Part shown: positions 11,708-23,778 of the stretch, one piece after another | Layout: every line of letters begins with the position of its first letter | Position numbering within the stretch: position 1 is the first letter of the stretch | NCBI GenBank assembly: GCA_033980235.1 | Contig: CM067067.1 | Location: 35,571,200 to 35,635,199 of the forward strand | Source of the DNA: Diadema setosum | Taxonomy: Eukaryota > Echinodermata > Echinoidea > Diadematoida > Diadematidae | Reading direction: 5' to 3' | Length of the DNA: 64,000 nt | Program-made: the position numbers and the translations under genes | The notes under the pieces: model-generated | Database searches by the model: none | Seen by the model: the letters and a program-made list of their open reading frames with translations, nothing else | Told to the model about the DNA's origin: nothing

Positions 11708-12416
11708 TTTTGGGCGGATTTCTCTTGATCCTCATCCATTTGTAGAGTCCTGCCTCCCCGGGTGGTGAACCCTCGCCGTTCGAATTCGAGGTCGGCGATC
11801 TGCCATTCGTGATGGCATTCGCTCTCGACTCGTCGTCCGCGGCCGCCCCGTTGGAGCCGATGGGTTGCCCGCTGGTGGGCTCCTGCCCCGATCCTAGCGC
11901 GCAGGTGGTCGGTGACGGGGAGTCGAGGTTCGTTATCGACGGCGAGTCGCTGTTGAAACCACCATTGAAGTTCACCCCCGACGTCGCGCACGACACCGCT
12001 GATGTGGGACTTCGGACGTGTTTGTGGATATGTGGATATTCGGTCTCCGAGTTGCCGTAGTGATTCACTGAACCGGGGTAAGCGTATGCCGACCGGTTGT
12101 AGACATAGTTCATACTCGACATGGAATTGCATGTCGACGGCGGGCTGTAGTCGTGCAGTCGATGCCGACCGTCGGTGAGATGAGGGTAGGAGTTGGTGGA
12201 ACCCTGGACCCCGATGCCTGAGACGAGGTGGCCATCGAAGCCCTGTGGGTCGAGTCCCCCGTAAGACTTGGGATGGCCCTGGTAGAGGCCGACCCCCTGC
12301 GATACCGCGGCGCTGCAATAATCGAGACCTCGCACGCCGGAGTACATGCTGGTTTGATCTGCCGTGATGTAGTCGGCGTACGGCGCACTAGCTGTCGTTG
12401 GCGACGATTTATCCAT
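11705..12416 (-). CDS. Hox1: Hox1 (labial class) exon 1, N-terminal 237 residues plus one base
   Basis: Encodes the N-terminal, non-homeodomain half of a Hox1/labial-class transcription factor, a nuclear DNA-binding protein that patterns the anterior body and usually works with PBC (Pbx/Exd) partners. The start ATG has a strong context (GCGCCATGG) and an in-frame TAA lies 27 bases upstream, so this start is well supported. Residues 1-220 are low-complexity and rich in Ser, Gly, Asn, Tyr and Pro, typical of Hox N-termini, with Tyr-rich segments near 100-125. Residues 225-228 are YKWM, the PBC-binding hexapeptide, followed by RIKRNPPKT. The RNPPKT tail is diagnostic of Hox1 within the Hox family. 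Most Hox1 proteins have Phe-Asp/Asn-Trp-Met here, so Tyr-Lys is divergent. The frame runs on past the donor into non-Hox sequence and stops after 262 codons, which is read-through into the intron. The homeobox exon lies outside the window. No other Hox gene was recognised. Confidence 0.92.
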
Positions 12417-12535
12417 GGCGCAGTTCTCACGCCCGTCGATTTAGAGTAATGACGGTAAATCCCGACCAGTTCGAAGTGCCAGTCTGGATTTGGTTGCAAT
12501 GATAAATGACTGTTGGTTTGTCTCTCTCTCTAGGT
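12417..12535 (-). promoter_or_regulatory. Hox1: Hox1 5' UTR / proximal promoter
   Basis: Sequence immediately upstream of the Hox1 ATG, with an in-frame stop at 12441-12443. On the minus strand a GAGAGAGAGA run occupies 12521-12530. No TATA box is evident, so the transcription start cannot be placed from sequence. Confidence 0.45.
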
Positions 12536-12559
12536 GGGCGCCGGTACGGGACAAATGTG

Positions 12560-12605
12560 TATGGATGGAGACCTATCACGTGATGCTGGGTGACCAATCA
12601 ATGTT
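12560..12605 (-). promoter_or_regulatory. Candidate Hox1 proximal promoter: E-box palindrome plus CCAAT
   Basis: A perfect ten-base palindrome ATCACGTGAT (12575-12584) lies 10 bases from a CCAAT box (12594-12598; ATTGG in the direction of Hox1 transcription), about 160-180 bases upstream of the ATG. A nearby tatggatgg resembles half of a Hox/PBC site. CACGTG and CCAAT are recognised by bHLH-ZIP (USF-type) and NF-Y factors, respectively. Their tight clustering at promoter distance suggests function, but this is not proven. Confidence 0.5.
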
Positions 12606-12799
12606 GACTCTACGACTAGTGAGTACTTTGGCGCTGGTTTTGCAGCGCACTCAGCATGCGTGGAGTATTTTTTTGAAGTAATGTTTACATCGGGGATCTG
12701 AAAAGAGGCAGAAATATTTCCCAAACAGTAGACCTAAGCCACAAGCCTGGATCAATGTCTGTGTTGGCCTAGGCACGTGCCGTAGAGAAAACTATATAA

Positions 12800-12842
12800 T
12801 CTTTTTTTTCTCTCTCTCTCACTCTCTTTTTTTTTCACCCTC
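12800..12842 (+). repeat. Pyrimidine-rich (TC/T)n tract
   Basis: A long T and TCTC run upstream of Hox1. Simple sequence. Confidence 0.7.
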
Positions 12843-12976
12843 AGCAGACTGCCATGCTTTTGCTAAATGATACACTACAAGTGAAATCTTTTGTTTTTTT
12901 TTACGCACAATCAGCACTCGCACACAAACACACACTTATTTATATGTATGAAATACACTTTATTATGTCATGATAA

Positions 12977-13155
12977 TGATATAATATTATATCATAATCT
13001 ATGTTATATTATAATGTATTATATTATATTATATTATATTATATTATATTATATTATATTATATTATATTATATTATATTATATTATATTATAGTATATT
13101 ATAATCTATATTATATTATATCATATCATATTATATTTCATTACATGATATTAGA
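12977..13155 (+). repeat. (ATATT)n pentanucleotide microsatellite
   Basis: Near-perfect core at about 13012-13105 (tatattatattatatt), with degenerate flanks on both sides. The Tyr/Ile-rich frames through it are artefacts. Confidence 0.9.
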
Positions 13156-13714
13156 TCATACTGTTATATTATATCCTACACAATGCTGCCGCTTAAAGAG
13201 ATATAGAATAAGACGACATTTTTCGCATATATACAAATATCTGACTTACATATCATATAGATTTGTTTGCTTGGCACTCACTGGCATACTGACTTATGTA
13301 CGGATCACAAGATATTATGACATCCTTTTGACGTGTTTTGCCGTATCTCGTGTGGAGATTCGTAGTGTGGAACTTCAAACGCCTAGACTAAAATTTAATG
13401 AAAACCTCTCTCCGGCCGACTGATACTCATATGCAGGAAGCATGACACCATAGCAGTAATATATTGACAGGTAGTTTCTAAACACCTAGGTGTGGGTTTT
13501 TATTAGAGCTGAACACTTGGGACGCGGTACTCTGAGTGAATGTATAGAAAATAACATTTTTACATCAATATTGAAGAAGTTTCAGTTTTTCTCTTTGGCA
13601 ATTTTTTTTCATTCGAAGTGATCTGAAGTGATATGGTAACAATGATATCAATTCATAAAGCGGGAAACATATGTAAATTTATTCTTCTGGGCTGGAAGAG
13701 CTCCTGGTATGCTT
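13156..13714. other. Intergenic, nothing recognised
   Basis: Ordinary AT-rich sequence. The part next to 13715 could be the 3' untranslated end of the retroelement fragment described there. Confidence 0.4.
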
Positions 13715-14030
13715 CAAGATAATGAGTTATGAGTCTCGATTTAAAGACTAACTGTTGGGAATTTCTTGATTTCTAATGGGAAGTTATTCCACAGTTTGGG
13801 ATCTGCACACGCAAATGCTCGGTCTCCCAATTTATTTTCGTTTAACGTGTTGGGCTTTGTAAAAGAACATCGTCTTCAGAACTGCGCAGGTTGTGAGTGT
13901 GTTTGTGAAATTTAGGTACTAGTAGTAACAAAGATGCAACGAGGGGCTTGGCAAGTAAGTGTCTTGTGCAGAAAATGCTTCATGACTGCACTGTAATGTG
14001 TCTACGGGGACATAAAAGACGTGTAATCAC
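13715..14030 (-). pseudogene. Decayed non-LTR retrotransposon fragment, reverse-transcriptase C-terminus
   Basis: On the minus strand one frame gives a leucine-rich stretch followed by HNLRSSEDDVLLQSPTR (about 13870-13900). After a frameshift, GDRAFACADPKLWNNFP follows (about 13770-13820). The pattern LRSS...GDRAF..A.P.LWN..P..I is the conserved C-terminal tail of CR1/Rex1-type reverse-transcriptase ORFs. At least one frameshift and one upstream stop interrupt it, and the catalytic core is absent, so it is a dead 5'-truncated copy. Family placement within the non-LTR elements is uncertain. Confidence 0.72.
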
Positions 14031-14836
14031 CTGCGACGCAAATCTGTTGTGTTTTCTCTCTAAAAAATTAGAGCCCTTTTTCACGGCTTTTAAGATGAGG
14101 AAGTGCAGTGAGAGAAAAACATGAACATAATACTAGTAGCTTCTTTTAGATCTAATACATAGGAGGCCCTGTCCTCGAATTCATGGTTTAAGTTGATGTT
14201 GGATTTTAAAGTAACTATGGTAACCATTGATACCTATAAGACGCAGTATATCGTCTGACATTAAGGACATTTAGCTCACCATGTTTTATCATGAAAGTAT
14301 ATTCCTGCGTGTCGCCAACTTTCACTGTGGCGGCGTCAGCACGTGCAGCATATTGAAGAAAAAGGTATTTTCCGTGGTCCAGTCTACTTTCCCCCCCTCC
14401 CGTTTTCGCACGGAAGCGCGTATGTCAGTGCGTCGAAAGCATCAGCATACGGTAATTGAAAATCACTTTAGGAGCCGCTTCCATTGTCAATTCAGACCCC
14501 AGCGAGTATCGCCTGCCACTATTTACCGAGTCCATTCACATCTGATTACCAGTTCGGATAGACTGACCCTTTGCCCCATTCCGGGCATGAATGTAAGAGG
14601 GTAAAAGTAAAGCAAGGGGTACAGAGGAAAACAAAAATCACCATGGCGATCATCATTATCTCACGTTGCTCTTTGCTACTTGATTATAATTTTCCAGCAT
14701 GCAGCTATATGTATATTAGTCAGAATTCATATTTCTCGGGGCAGGTGGTTTTATTGCATTTGATACTTTGTCGCATTAACTGATTACCCAGCATACGTTT
14801 GACCCTTAAAAGCCATGAACTCCAGCTGTTCAAGTA
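14031..14836. other. Intergenic, GC-richer at 14370-14600
   Basis: 14370-14600 is repeat-free and GC-richer (acggaagcgcgtatgtcagt, ccccagcgagtatcgcctgc). An open frame there (14281-14604, plus) resembles nothing known. Possibly regulatory, weak. Confidence 0.35.
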
Positions 14837-15104
14837 TCTACTGACACTTAACGTTTACGGAGTGTAGAATGTATGCTTTCATTCTTTTAGTTATATGCTC
14901 AATAAACTGGGAGCAGGGTAGAACAGTAATACGTAAGATCAAACATTTCACATACACTCTGGACAGGTAGTATGCCAGTTGACACATTGTCAAATGATCT
15001 GAGTACAGCAGTGTCAAACATACACTGGGCCCGTAATGCCCGTGCATTCCAGCCTTTACAGTGTCTACTGACTTATGGAGTGTAGAATGTATGCATTCAC
15101 TCTT
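14837..15104 (+). repeat. Direct repeat pair, about 226 bp apart
   Basis: tctactgac followed by ggagtgtagaatgtatgc, then ttcattctt or ttcactctt, occurs at about 14837-14889 and again at 15063-15103. The second copy lacks a short segment between the two blocks. This is a local duplication or two units of a longer decayed repeat. Confidence 0.65.
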
Positions 15105-15270
15105 ATATGTAAACATGGGACCAGATATTTTATAAATACTACCTAAATCTTGATTCCAAATCCAACAAGCTTCTCCTTTGCACCCTCTTCTCCTGACACT
15201 ACTTCTACTAATATATCTACTCATACTATCTTATAGGTGCTACATATCCACCACCTTCCCTCCTTTTCTT

Positions 15271-15311
15271 CCTACTACTACTACTACTACTACTACTGCA
15301 GAATCTAGGTT

Positions 15312-15353
<42 letters not shown>

Positions 15354-15657
15354 CAGTAGTAGCATAGTAGTAGTAGTAGTAGTAGCAGTAGTAGTAGAAG
15401 TAGTATAGTAGTAGTAGTAGTAGTAGTAGTATAGTAGTAGTAGTAGTAGTAGCAGTAGTAGCATAATAGTAGTAGTAGTATAGTAGTAGTAGTAGTTGTA
15501 GTAGTATAGTAGTAGTAGAGTAGTAGTAGTAGTAGTAGTAGTATAGTAGTAGTAGCAGTAGTAGTATAGTAGTAGTAGTAGTATAGTAGTAGTAGTAGTA
15601 GTAGTAGTAATAGTAGTAGTATAGTAGTAGTAGTATAGTAGTAGTAGAGTAGTAGTA

Positions 15658-15740
<83 letters not shown>

Positions 15741-15876
15741 ATGTAGTAATATAGTAGTAGTAGTAGTAGTACTACTACTACTACTACTACTACTCCTATA
15801 AATACTACTACGTACCAATACCACTCCTCCTATACTTCTATTATTATTATTATAATTATTGTTATTATCATTATGA

Positions 15877-15907
<31 letters not shown>

Positions 15908-16033
15908 CATTTATTATTTTTTATTATTATCATTATAATTATCAATATGAGTACTACTACTACTACACACTACTACTATTACTACTGCTACTACTAATAC
16001 AACCACAACAATTACTACTACCCCTACTACAAT

Positions 16034-16069
<36 letters not shown>

Positions 16070-16405
16070 TACTACTACTACTGCTACTACTTCTACTACT
16101 ACTACTGCTATTACTACTGCTATGACTGATACTTTCTATTACTCTCTTCATCATTATTATCATTGTTATAATAATAATAATACTAATATTAATAATAATG
16201 ATAATCATCATCATCATCATCATCATTATTATTCGTTATTATTATATTGTCATTATTATAATGATTCTTATCATCATCATCATCATCATCATGATCATCA
16301 TAATCGTTGTTATTATTATTACTACTACTACTACTACTACTACAATACTATTACTACTGCTGCTGCTACTACTGCTGCTTCGACTACATCTACTAATACT
16401 TTTGC
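15271..16405 (+). repeat. 1.1-kb compound trinucleotide array with strand switches
   Basis: Starts as (CTA)n, switches to about 450 bases of (TAG)n with regular TATAG interruptions (15312-15770), returns to (CTA)n (about 15770-15795), then passes through ATT, TTC, ATT, CTA, ATC and CTA blocks to 16405. Because CTA is the complement of TAG, the flanking CTA blocks can pair with the central array. The long Tyr/Ser/Thr homopolymer frames on both strands are repeat translations, not genes. Confidence 0.93.
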
Positions 16406-16628
16406 AATAACCCATCAACTGCTAATACGATCAATATCTTCGCTATCGGAAGAAGGTCTCTAATCGACTGTAAATCATTAGTACCATTCGATCGGACTAC
16501 ACAGCTTTTTTTCCATGGCCTTGTTTAGTAAAGTGAGCCACTGCTCAAAACCACTTTCAATTGTTATCGCCCCCGAGTATGATTTTACTGCATGCTGTAA
16601 CTCCCTGTACTTTATCTATGGGAGTACC

Positions 16629-16790
16629 GTGGCATGGTGGCTAAGGATCTTGATCGTAAATAGCAGGTTATGGGATCATCTCTTCTGTTGTGTTCTTTGT
16701 TGGACTAGGTAACTGTGTTACATACAATATACCCCTACAAACGGATATCCAGTAATGATGGTTAATGAAAAAGACAGGACACTATGGTAG
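16629..16790 (+). mobile_element. Degenerate tRNA-derived SINE candidate
   Basis: gtggcatggtggctaaggatc at 16629-16649 resembles a tRNA head with an A-box-like TGGCTAAGG (16638-16646). A degenerate B-box-like GGTTATGGGATC follows at 16666-16677. Further on, ttgtgttctttgttggacta and ggtaactgtgttac recall the CTTGGGCAAGGCACTT segment common in animal SINEs. All signals are mutated, so this is a suggestion. Confidence 0.4.
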
Positions 16791-18500
16791 AACAGTGCAA
16801 ACTCGAAAGAGGCTATAGCTTGCATGGTTTGATAAGACCACATCATTATAAGTTGATTATAATAACTATCATTCTGTAGTTATCTCTGGAATCTCTGTTT
16901 TTTTTTTCTTCAAATTTTTACTCCTGATTATTGTAACATTATCATAGCCACAAAGCAATTTTCTTTTCCTGGTAAGATCCTGGGTCATATTCATCCTATT
17001 TTTTACTTCTTTTGTGTACGTTTTTAAAATTATCTTCCATTTCCAGTCGCTGGTATATCCTTATACAGTCATGCTTTTGACATAACGTAGTGGGATCATT
17101 ACAATTGACAGAAGATAAAGTGAAATGGCTTGTTTGTGACTGACCATGGCTAACAATTTGGAAAATAGATTCCGGCCTTTCAGATATGCATCAAATCATA
17201 TTTTGGAAGGTCGGGATAAAGGCTCATCCGACTTTGAAGTCGGAAAATATTGGGTAAATGGCACATACACGCGGTAGCGAAATCTTTCGTGGTGTTCCAG
17301 ATATGTGCAAAGTGTTCATCTCCTCGCGCATTTGAAACGTGGCAAACTCACACTGACGGCACCCGTTCTCGTCCACGCCATTAACGATGACGTCACCAAT
17401 TAGATTGACCAATGAGAATGCCATCCTTTCGTCCAGCTTTTATACTTCCATTATGAATCTCTGTTTTATTATAAGGAGCGACTTGAGAGTTTAGCTCAGG
17501 ATCATCGTCATAAACACAAACTCTGATCGAGTTTCATCGAGCACATTCTGTTGACCATGCTGCACTGATTATGTGCACATTTTTTGTACTTTGTGCACTT
17601 AACATACAGGTTGATAATTCATTCATTGATCTGTAGTAGGTGTTTCCATACAGAGTGCAAAGGCTTATGACACAACTTACTGCCTTACGTTAGAGGTCAC
17701 GATCCTTCCCCCGGAGTGGAAAACGTTCGCAGAGAGAGGGCGCATCACAGGATTTTTCTCCCATTTGTACCTGACAGCGATAATATTGGCATTTGGTTTT
17801 CACAAGCCGTTCGGCCATATACTATTCATGCTTTTGCACGCTTTTCCTTCTGTTACAGGCATGCAGATTAAACATACAACATGGACGAACACTAAACATA
17901 ACTTTGTATTGAAGAAAAGCGTACATCTCACAGACACTGCAATACCAAACTCAAGCATTAGACGTGACTCTTATGTTGTGGAGATTGCACCCTAATTTCA
18001 TCAACGGAAAATTTTCAGAAAAAAAATAAAGAAAAGAAAAAGTACACAGCCCCCTCCCCCGAACAAAGCAAGCAAAAATACTAAAATTGTATAAATCAAA
18101 ACGAAAATCAACCTTCCATGCCCTAAATACTTTGTTCACTTATAACGCGATATTGTTACATCTTTGAACAGAAAAGAGAAAGAGTAAAGCTTTTACACAC
18201 GCGCGCACACACAAAGGGCTTCATGTATTGTCACTCACAAAAGGTCTAACTATACCAGGTCTCACAATATTCACTAGGGGCGACTGGCTCGCTTTCTTGG
18301 TTCAATTTCGACCCTTTGCTGAATAGGCAACGATTTGATAGGAAGACGTACAAATGTTGCATGTCCCAATTAACTCGAAAGATGGTGCCCATACGGCGGT
18401 CTCCATATCGCGTCACGTTTGCAACGAAGTCCACTCTTGTATTACTATCCTTAGGAGTACTTCTTGTGCTTTTTTTTTCTTTGTTGCTTTTTTTTTGTGC
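16791..18500. other. Intergenic, nothing firmly recognised
   Basis: Ordinary unique-looking sequence, moderately GC-richer at 17215-17420 and 17690-17760. Short AC/CG alternation occurs near 18196-18210. No gene seen. Confidence 0.45.
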
Positions 18501-18521
18501 GGGGGGGGGGTGGGGGTGGGG
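18501..18521 (+). repeat. G-rich run, potential G-quadruplex
   Basis: G10 followed by TG5 and TG4, four or more G-tracts within 21 bases. Confidence 0.8.
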
Positions 18522-18901
18522 ACATTGGAAATTTAGTTATCCTTATTGTCAATTCCCCACTTGAAATTTGATCCACAGCGCCGATTAATGTGCCAACGAT
18601 AAACGGGGATCTCTAATTTGAAGGGGCTAGCGCTAGGTTCACGGACAAGTGGTCGAACTTTAAGGCGGGTCGGGGTATTCATGCCAATACCACCAAGCCC
18701 TTGAAAGACAATACCAAAAAAATTATTGTTACGAAGTGACAAAAAAACCCCAACCCAACTGCAGAGAGCAAAATTTCTTTGAACACATATATTTTTTAGA
18801 CCACCAGCTCATATTCTTGGCCTTCCATAAATAATGAAAAAATGACCGAAATACATACTGAAGTTATAATTTCACAAATTATATCACAGGGCTTTTGACT
18901 C
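18522..18901. other. Intergenic, nothing recognised
   Basis: Moderately GC-richer at 18575-18670, otherwise AT-rich with short poly-A runs. Confidence 0.45.
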
Positions 18902-19267
18902 TTAAAGGTCCTGTTTACAATTGGGAGCAGTGATTATAAAAATTTTCAAGACATTACTTTTGATACATATGTGTAGGTCAGTTGTATCACAAAACATCCT
19001 CCATATAAAATTTTTGCAATAAAGCCTAAAATATAAGGAGATATCACTATTTTTCTCATTAAACCGTAACTGTATACGGTTTAGTTTGGAAACATTTTTA
19101 CTATAACTATTGTTCACATTTTGTATATTCAACAATACTTAACATTGATTATACTGGTTCAAATTTTTACATTGGTTGTTTCTACCCGTAACTCACATTT
19201 TAGAACTATTTTGAAGCACTAATGCTAGGTTTTTGTTTCATCTGCAAATGGTAAATTACGCCTTTAA
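18902..19267 (-). mobile_element. TTAA-type fold-back element, family A copy 2
   Basis: Bounded by TTAA on both sides (18902-18905 and 19264-19267). Read on the minus strand it starts TTAAAGGCGTAATTTACC and ends with the complement of TTAAAGGTCCTGTTTAC, so the termini are imperfect inverted repeats. It matches 6182-6558 along its whole length in the opposite orientation. No transposase is encoded. Confidence 0.8.
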
Positions 19268-20330
19268 TACTGTTTTAGAAAACAAAATGTAGACATAATA
19301 ATCAATACCAGCTTTTCTTTTTTTTTGGTTGTTGAGGGCTTGTAAAGGGTTTGTAGCTTTTTTTCATAAACCAAAAAATGCAGAATGACTCCCTTTTTGT
19401 GTTTTTGCTTTTTACACAGAGTATTACACTTATGCATAGATAAATTATCCGCGTTACTTTCTGGGTGAATAACAATCATCACGACAAATAAAAATATGTT
19501 AAGTTTAAATGCTTACATAGGAATGATACTGTAAGCTTATTCATTTGTTTTGTCTAGAATGCTATTGAAGCACAGTCTTTATCTGTGCTAGCAGACGTAA
19601 TAGTCTTCCCACATTTTTTTTTTCTGTACAATTTTCTCGTTTGATTCTTTGACTGCTTTAAAAATATCACCCCGGCCGTGGTTAATTTATGTGAATGCAC
19701 AGATGATCAGCATCGCCTGTTACCAAACTATTGAATATCACCAAGGATATAAACGTAAATCCATTACATATGGACTATTATGGAGACAGTTTTGTTTTAA
19801 TCCTTTCCACTGCATACGGTGCCCTGTAAAGAAGAAAAAAAAAACAACAACACTAATTGTTATTTGCTTTCCTCTGGAGTTGACATTGGCCATGGATTCA
19901 CTTTACTTTTCTCTCTTTAAAAAAAAAAAATCTTTTCATAGAGTTTTAATGATGCGTGGGAAGGGACACTGAAAGTTTGCAGGACAATTTAGCTAAGATT
20001 TCAAAATGGAAACTTAGTTGTTAAACAGTGGAGTTAAACTGAAACTTCAACAGAAAGAAAAAAAAAAGGGAGGGAAATCCGCTTGATATTGTAACAGAGA
20101 GCAGTATAAGGAGATCATTTATCTCTGGGTTCTACTTCGGAGAGGCAGGATCACTTTCGGAAAGAGTAATTAACCACAACATGATTTATATTCTAGGCAA
20201 ACTTCTTTTCCAAATAAATCTCCTCTCCTCATCCTTTCTCCACCTCGAAATGTTTAATGATCGCCCGACGAATAAACAGAATTCAAAGAAAGAATCGGAG
20301 AGAGAAACACGAAATGGCGTGTTTCTTGAT
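19268..20330. other. Intergenic, nothing recognised
   Basis: AT-rich with poly-A and poly-T runs (near 19315, 19836, 19920 and 20058). Confidence 0.5.
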
Positions 20331-20466
20331 GTACTATATCTATATATCTATATATTATATATATCATATATCATATATCATATATATGATATATATCATA
20401 AAGGATTATATAGAAGATTATATATCATATGTTATATATTATATATTATATATAATATATTATTTT
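20331..20466 (+). repeat. TA-rich imperfect microsatellite (TATATC/TATAT)
   Basis: Blocks of tatatc and atatat with gatata interruptions. It generates a spurious 186-codon frame. Confidence 0.85.
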
Positions 20467-21529
20467 TTAAACCTTTGTATTATTGTATTATAAAGCATGA
20501 CACTCTAGTTTATTCAAACAAAGAGGTGTATTTCAATATAGATTCTCCTCACGCCGATTTCGAGGTGTTAGTGCTGGTGCAATGTTCTCATTCATATTTG
20601 AGAGCATTGGGTGTGTCTTTACCATCGGATGTCATCGTAGAATTAATTCACAGATATCATATAAACAGAACAAATACGAAGAAATGTATTTATAGTCTGA
20701 TTAAGAAAAACAGTCTTTATTTTATTAAAAATTCAAAATGAGCGCAGGTTGCAATTAAATTTCATCAAAGAGTTATTCATAATTTTTCTTTGTTGTAAGA
20801 GACCGGTTTACAAAATATAATTATATTGGAAATTTTCTTTTGGTTTGGTATGCTTTCAAGCATACTGTTGTCAATGGTCGCTGCAAACCTGCACCGTGCA
20901 GAAACATGCAATGTCGAAATATTGTTTTTTTGTTGTTGAATACATTATAATTTTGCTATAGTTAACGTAATGATATTAGACTCATAGTTAGGTACACATG
21001 AACGCTTGCACAGTTTAAACTAGGAATAATGATTCAAAAATTGTGTTGATTAACTGGTTTACATAATGATTATCTAGTGTTTTTGGTTACATTTAGTTAT
21101 TCACAAGGTCAAACACAATCTCTAACTCAGTGAGTGTTATTGGGTTAACTCTATTTCTGTAACCATTTACCAAAGGACTCCTTTGAGGCGAGGTTTGCGC
21201 AGGGACAAACAGAGATATCGTTTTTATTGAAGCGACTGGATCTAGCGAACGTGAAGTGTGTTGGAATAGATACATTTTCGGCGAAGGTAACGTCGGAAAG
21301 AATGAATCATCGTCGTATTTTTATCACATTAAATGAGGCTACCTTTGAATAGTGTGGTGATGGATGTAGATTTAGAAAAGGATGGACTAAAGTATTCCTT
21401 TGCTTTCAGGGGGTTGATGCAATTAATATGGATCGTGTCACGGCACGACATTGTCCCAAGTTAAAGCACACGTTTCCTTCTCGTCTTGACTGGCGAGTAT
21501 GAGGGTGACAGTGCCTGACCGCTGAGCAG
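20467..21529. other. Intergenic, nothing recognised
   Basis: AT-rich unique-looking sequence without coding or palindromic signal. Confidence 0.5.
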
Positions 21530-22100
21530 CGGCCTTGCTGTAATTGAAAAGTACATGGCGGTCGGTCCTAATGAGAATGACTTTGATACGGAAAGGGGGA
21601 AACTTTGAAATCGTGCCGCACCGTGAACAGCCAATTACAGCCAGCGTCACGTTCGTTGCTGTATGTGCTCCAAGATACGATTTGTTTTTGATCATTTCTC
21701 GCTCAGAGTCAACTGGATATGAATCTATTAACAAGAAAGAGAGACGGGGGATTCAGGGCGGCACGCCAAAGTGCATAGCCTTGCGGGATTAGGCGCCAAA
21801 ACTCCTGGGTAGGATGGCGCTCAAGGTGCGCCCAGCAAGGCCGCTGACAAAGCACTCACATCGTCGGCCGCCTTTTCGCGCCGGCTTGTCACAGGCTGTG
21901 CTCTCTATAAGTCAGGCCGTTACACAACACCAGCGAATGGAACTTGTCGGGGGACGGTCAACGGTGTGATACGAGCCGATAAATTAGCCACTTAAATGAT
22001 GCCTTTCCCGCCTAGGTCAGCGTGTGATTATTTTACTGCGGTTGATTGATATTGAGAAACTACCGCGGTTACGGCGCATGAAATTGAACGGCACGTACAA
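21530..22100. promoter_or_regulatory. GC-richer repeat-free island, candidate cis-regulatory module
   Basis: About 570 bases clearly richer in GC and CpG (tcgtcggccgccttttcgcg, taccgcggttacggcgc) between AT-rich flanks. It includes a TATA-like ctctataagtcagg at about 21902-21915. Regulatory role is inferred from composition and Hox context. Confidence 0.3.
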
Positions 22101-23571
22101 TCCGCCAGTCTCTTCCATAGAGATAGTACTTGCTGTAGATGGAGAAAAATATCATTGTTGCCATGGAAATATTGCAAAATTTACTCTTTGTCAGCTATCA
22201 TGTCATCGATCTCATATTAGCGTATTATTCAAAGTATAATCGTCTTTATATGCCACATACGCTAAGTAAAGGCACAACACCATCTGACTCCATGACACTA
22301 TCATTATCTTTAAACACTTTTTTTTCTCATTATCGATATTGTTGGCCAATATTGCGTGGAGGTGAGGACAATCCTTAAAAGGAATAATCAAAAAACAAGA
22401 AACGCAGTCATAGCTTCGCTTGAGTTACTCCATCAACATGCGCATTTCCATCACTATCACCGACAATCCACAATTCATTGAATACGTCTCTACTCGTGTC
22501 AAACTAAGGCGTTTATCTATTTTTTTCTGGTTTTTGTATTCTTTCACAGACCTACGATAGGCCATTTGATCGTGCGCTCCGGGGCGAAAAGGCGTTGATG
22601 GCAATCTCCAGGTTTAATAGCCTACACTTGACACCCATCGCCCGCCGTTTTTTTTCTGTATCTTTTTTTTCACGTCTCTGCAGATAAGACAACATATACT
22701 CATCGTCAACGGAAAATGTTTGTTGTTATGATGCAAGAAAGTAATATGGATTTTGCAGTCGTCTGTTTTTTGAAGCCAAATCACTCTTTCGCTTTCTTTC
22801 CTTCATTCTCTCTTCATTATTGTTTGTAATCTTGCAGTACTATAACGACGACTTTTGCACTCTATTTTCATTAATCGGATGTGCATTTATCAAGCATCTA
22901 ATGTAACAAACTGGACATGCTTTTCACTATTACCAATGTATTGAAATAGGTTTAAAATTTCTCTTGCGTATTTATGAATACCATACTCGTCTATGTCTTA
23001 CAATCATGAAACAGAAATGTTTTTATGCCAAATTCATGGATGTGTATAATTATATCTGTACTTGCAGTTCCCGAGCATATTATATAAGCACTACAAAACA
23101 AACCATGTGTGGATGGATGGTGATCCAAAAGATGTTAATGTGGTAAAATTCATCTCAGATAAGTTTAAGTTATAATGAGATGCTTGTTAATCAATTCATT
23201 CTACTTTATTTAATCCTCTATCTCTCAATTTCTATTCTTACTCTCTCTCTATGTACATACACTGAATACATTCTACTACAACATACACACACAATCACTA
23301 TTACATGCATTTGTCTTCTTGCACAAATATAGTTCGCAGGGGCCCTATATCAGGATTTTGTTAGATTAGAATGGTATGTTTTCTATCTTGCGAAGAGGAG
23401 GACATCTGCATACGTTTTATTCAAAAATTCAGCCTCCATGACAGCTTTACGGATTGCACTGCAGTATGCCAAGAGCCATAATAATTGGACGACATATGCA
23501 TTCGGGCATGCTTAACATGCAGACTCTTGGTGGTGGTAGTGAAAGATGAGACTGACATAGAGACAGTACGA
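22101..23571. other. Intergenic, mostly AT-rich; short GC-richer patch at 22560-22650
   Basis: The patch carries cgtgcgctccggggcgaaaa and gttgatggcaatc. No coding signal. The rest is unremarkable. Confidence 0.4.

Positions 23572-23778
<207 letters not shown>

Noticed and set aside
12521..12681. Plus-strand splice acceptor (tctctctctctag) and following open frame opposite the Hox1 promoter
   Set aside because: The pyrimidine run is a short simple repeat and the frame has no recognisable product; insufficient for an antisense gene.
15240..15824. 194-codon open frame on the minus strand
   Set aside because: It translates the TAG/CTA trinucleotide array into Tyr/Leu/Thr homopolymers; no protein evidence.
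20181..20741. 186-codon open frame on the plus strand
   Set aside because: The central third is a TA-rich microsatellite read as Ile/Tyr, and the remainder shows no conserved motif.
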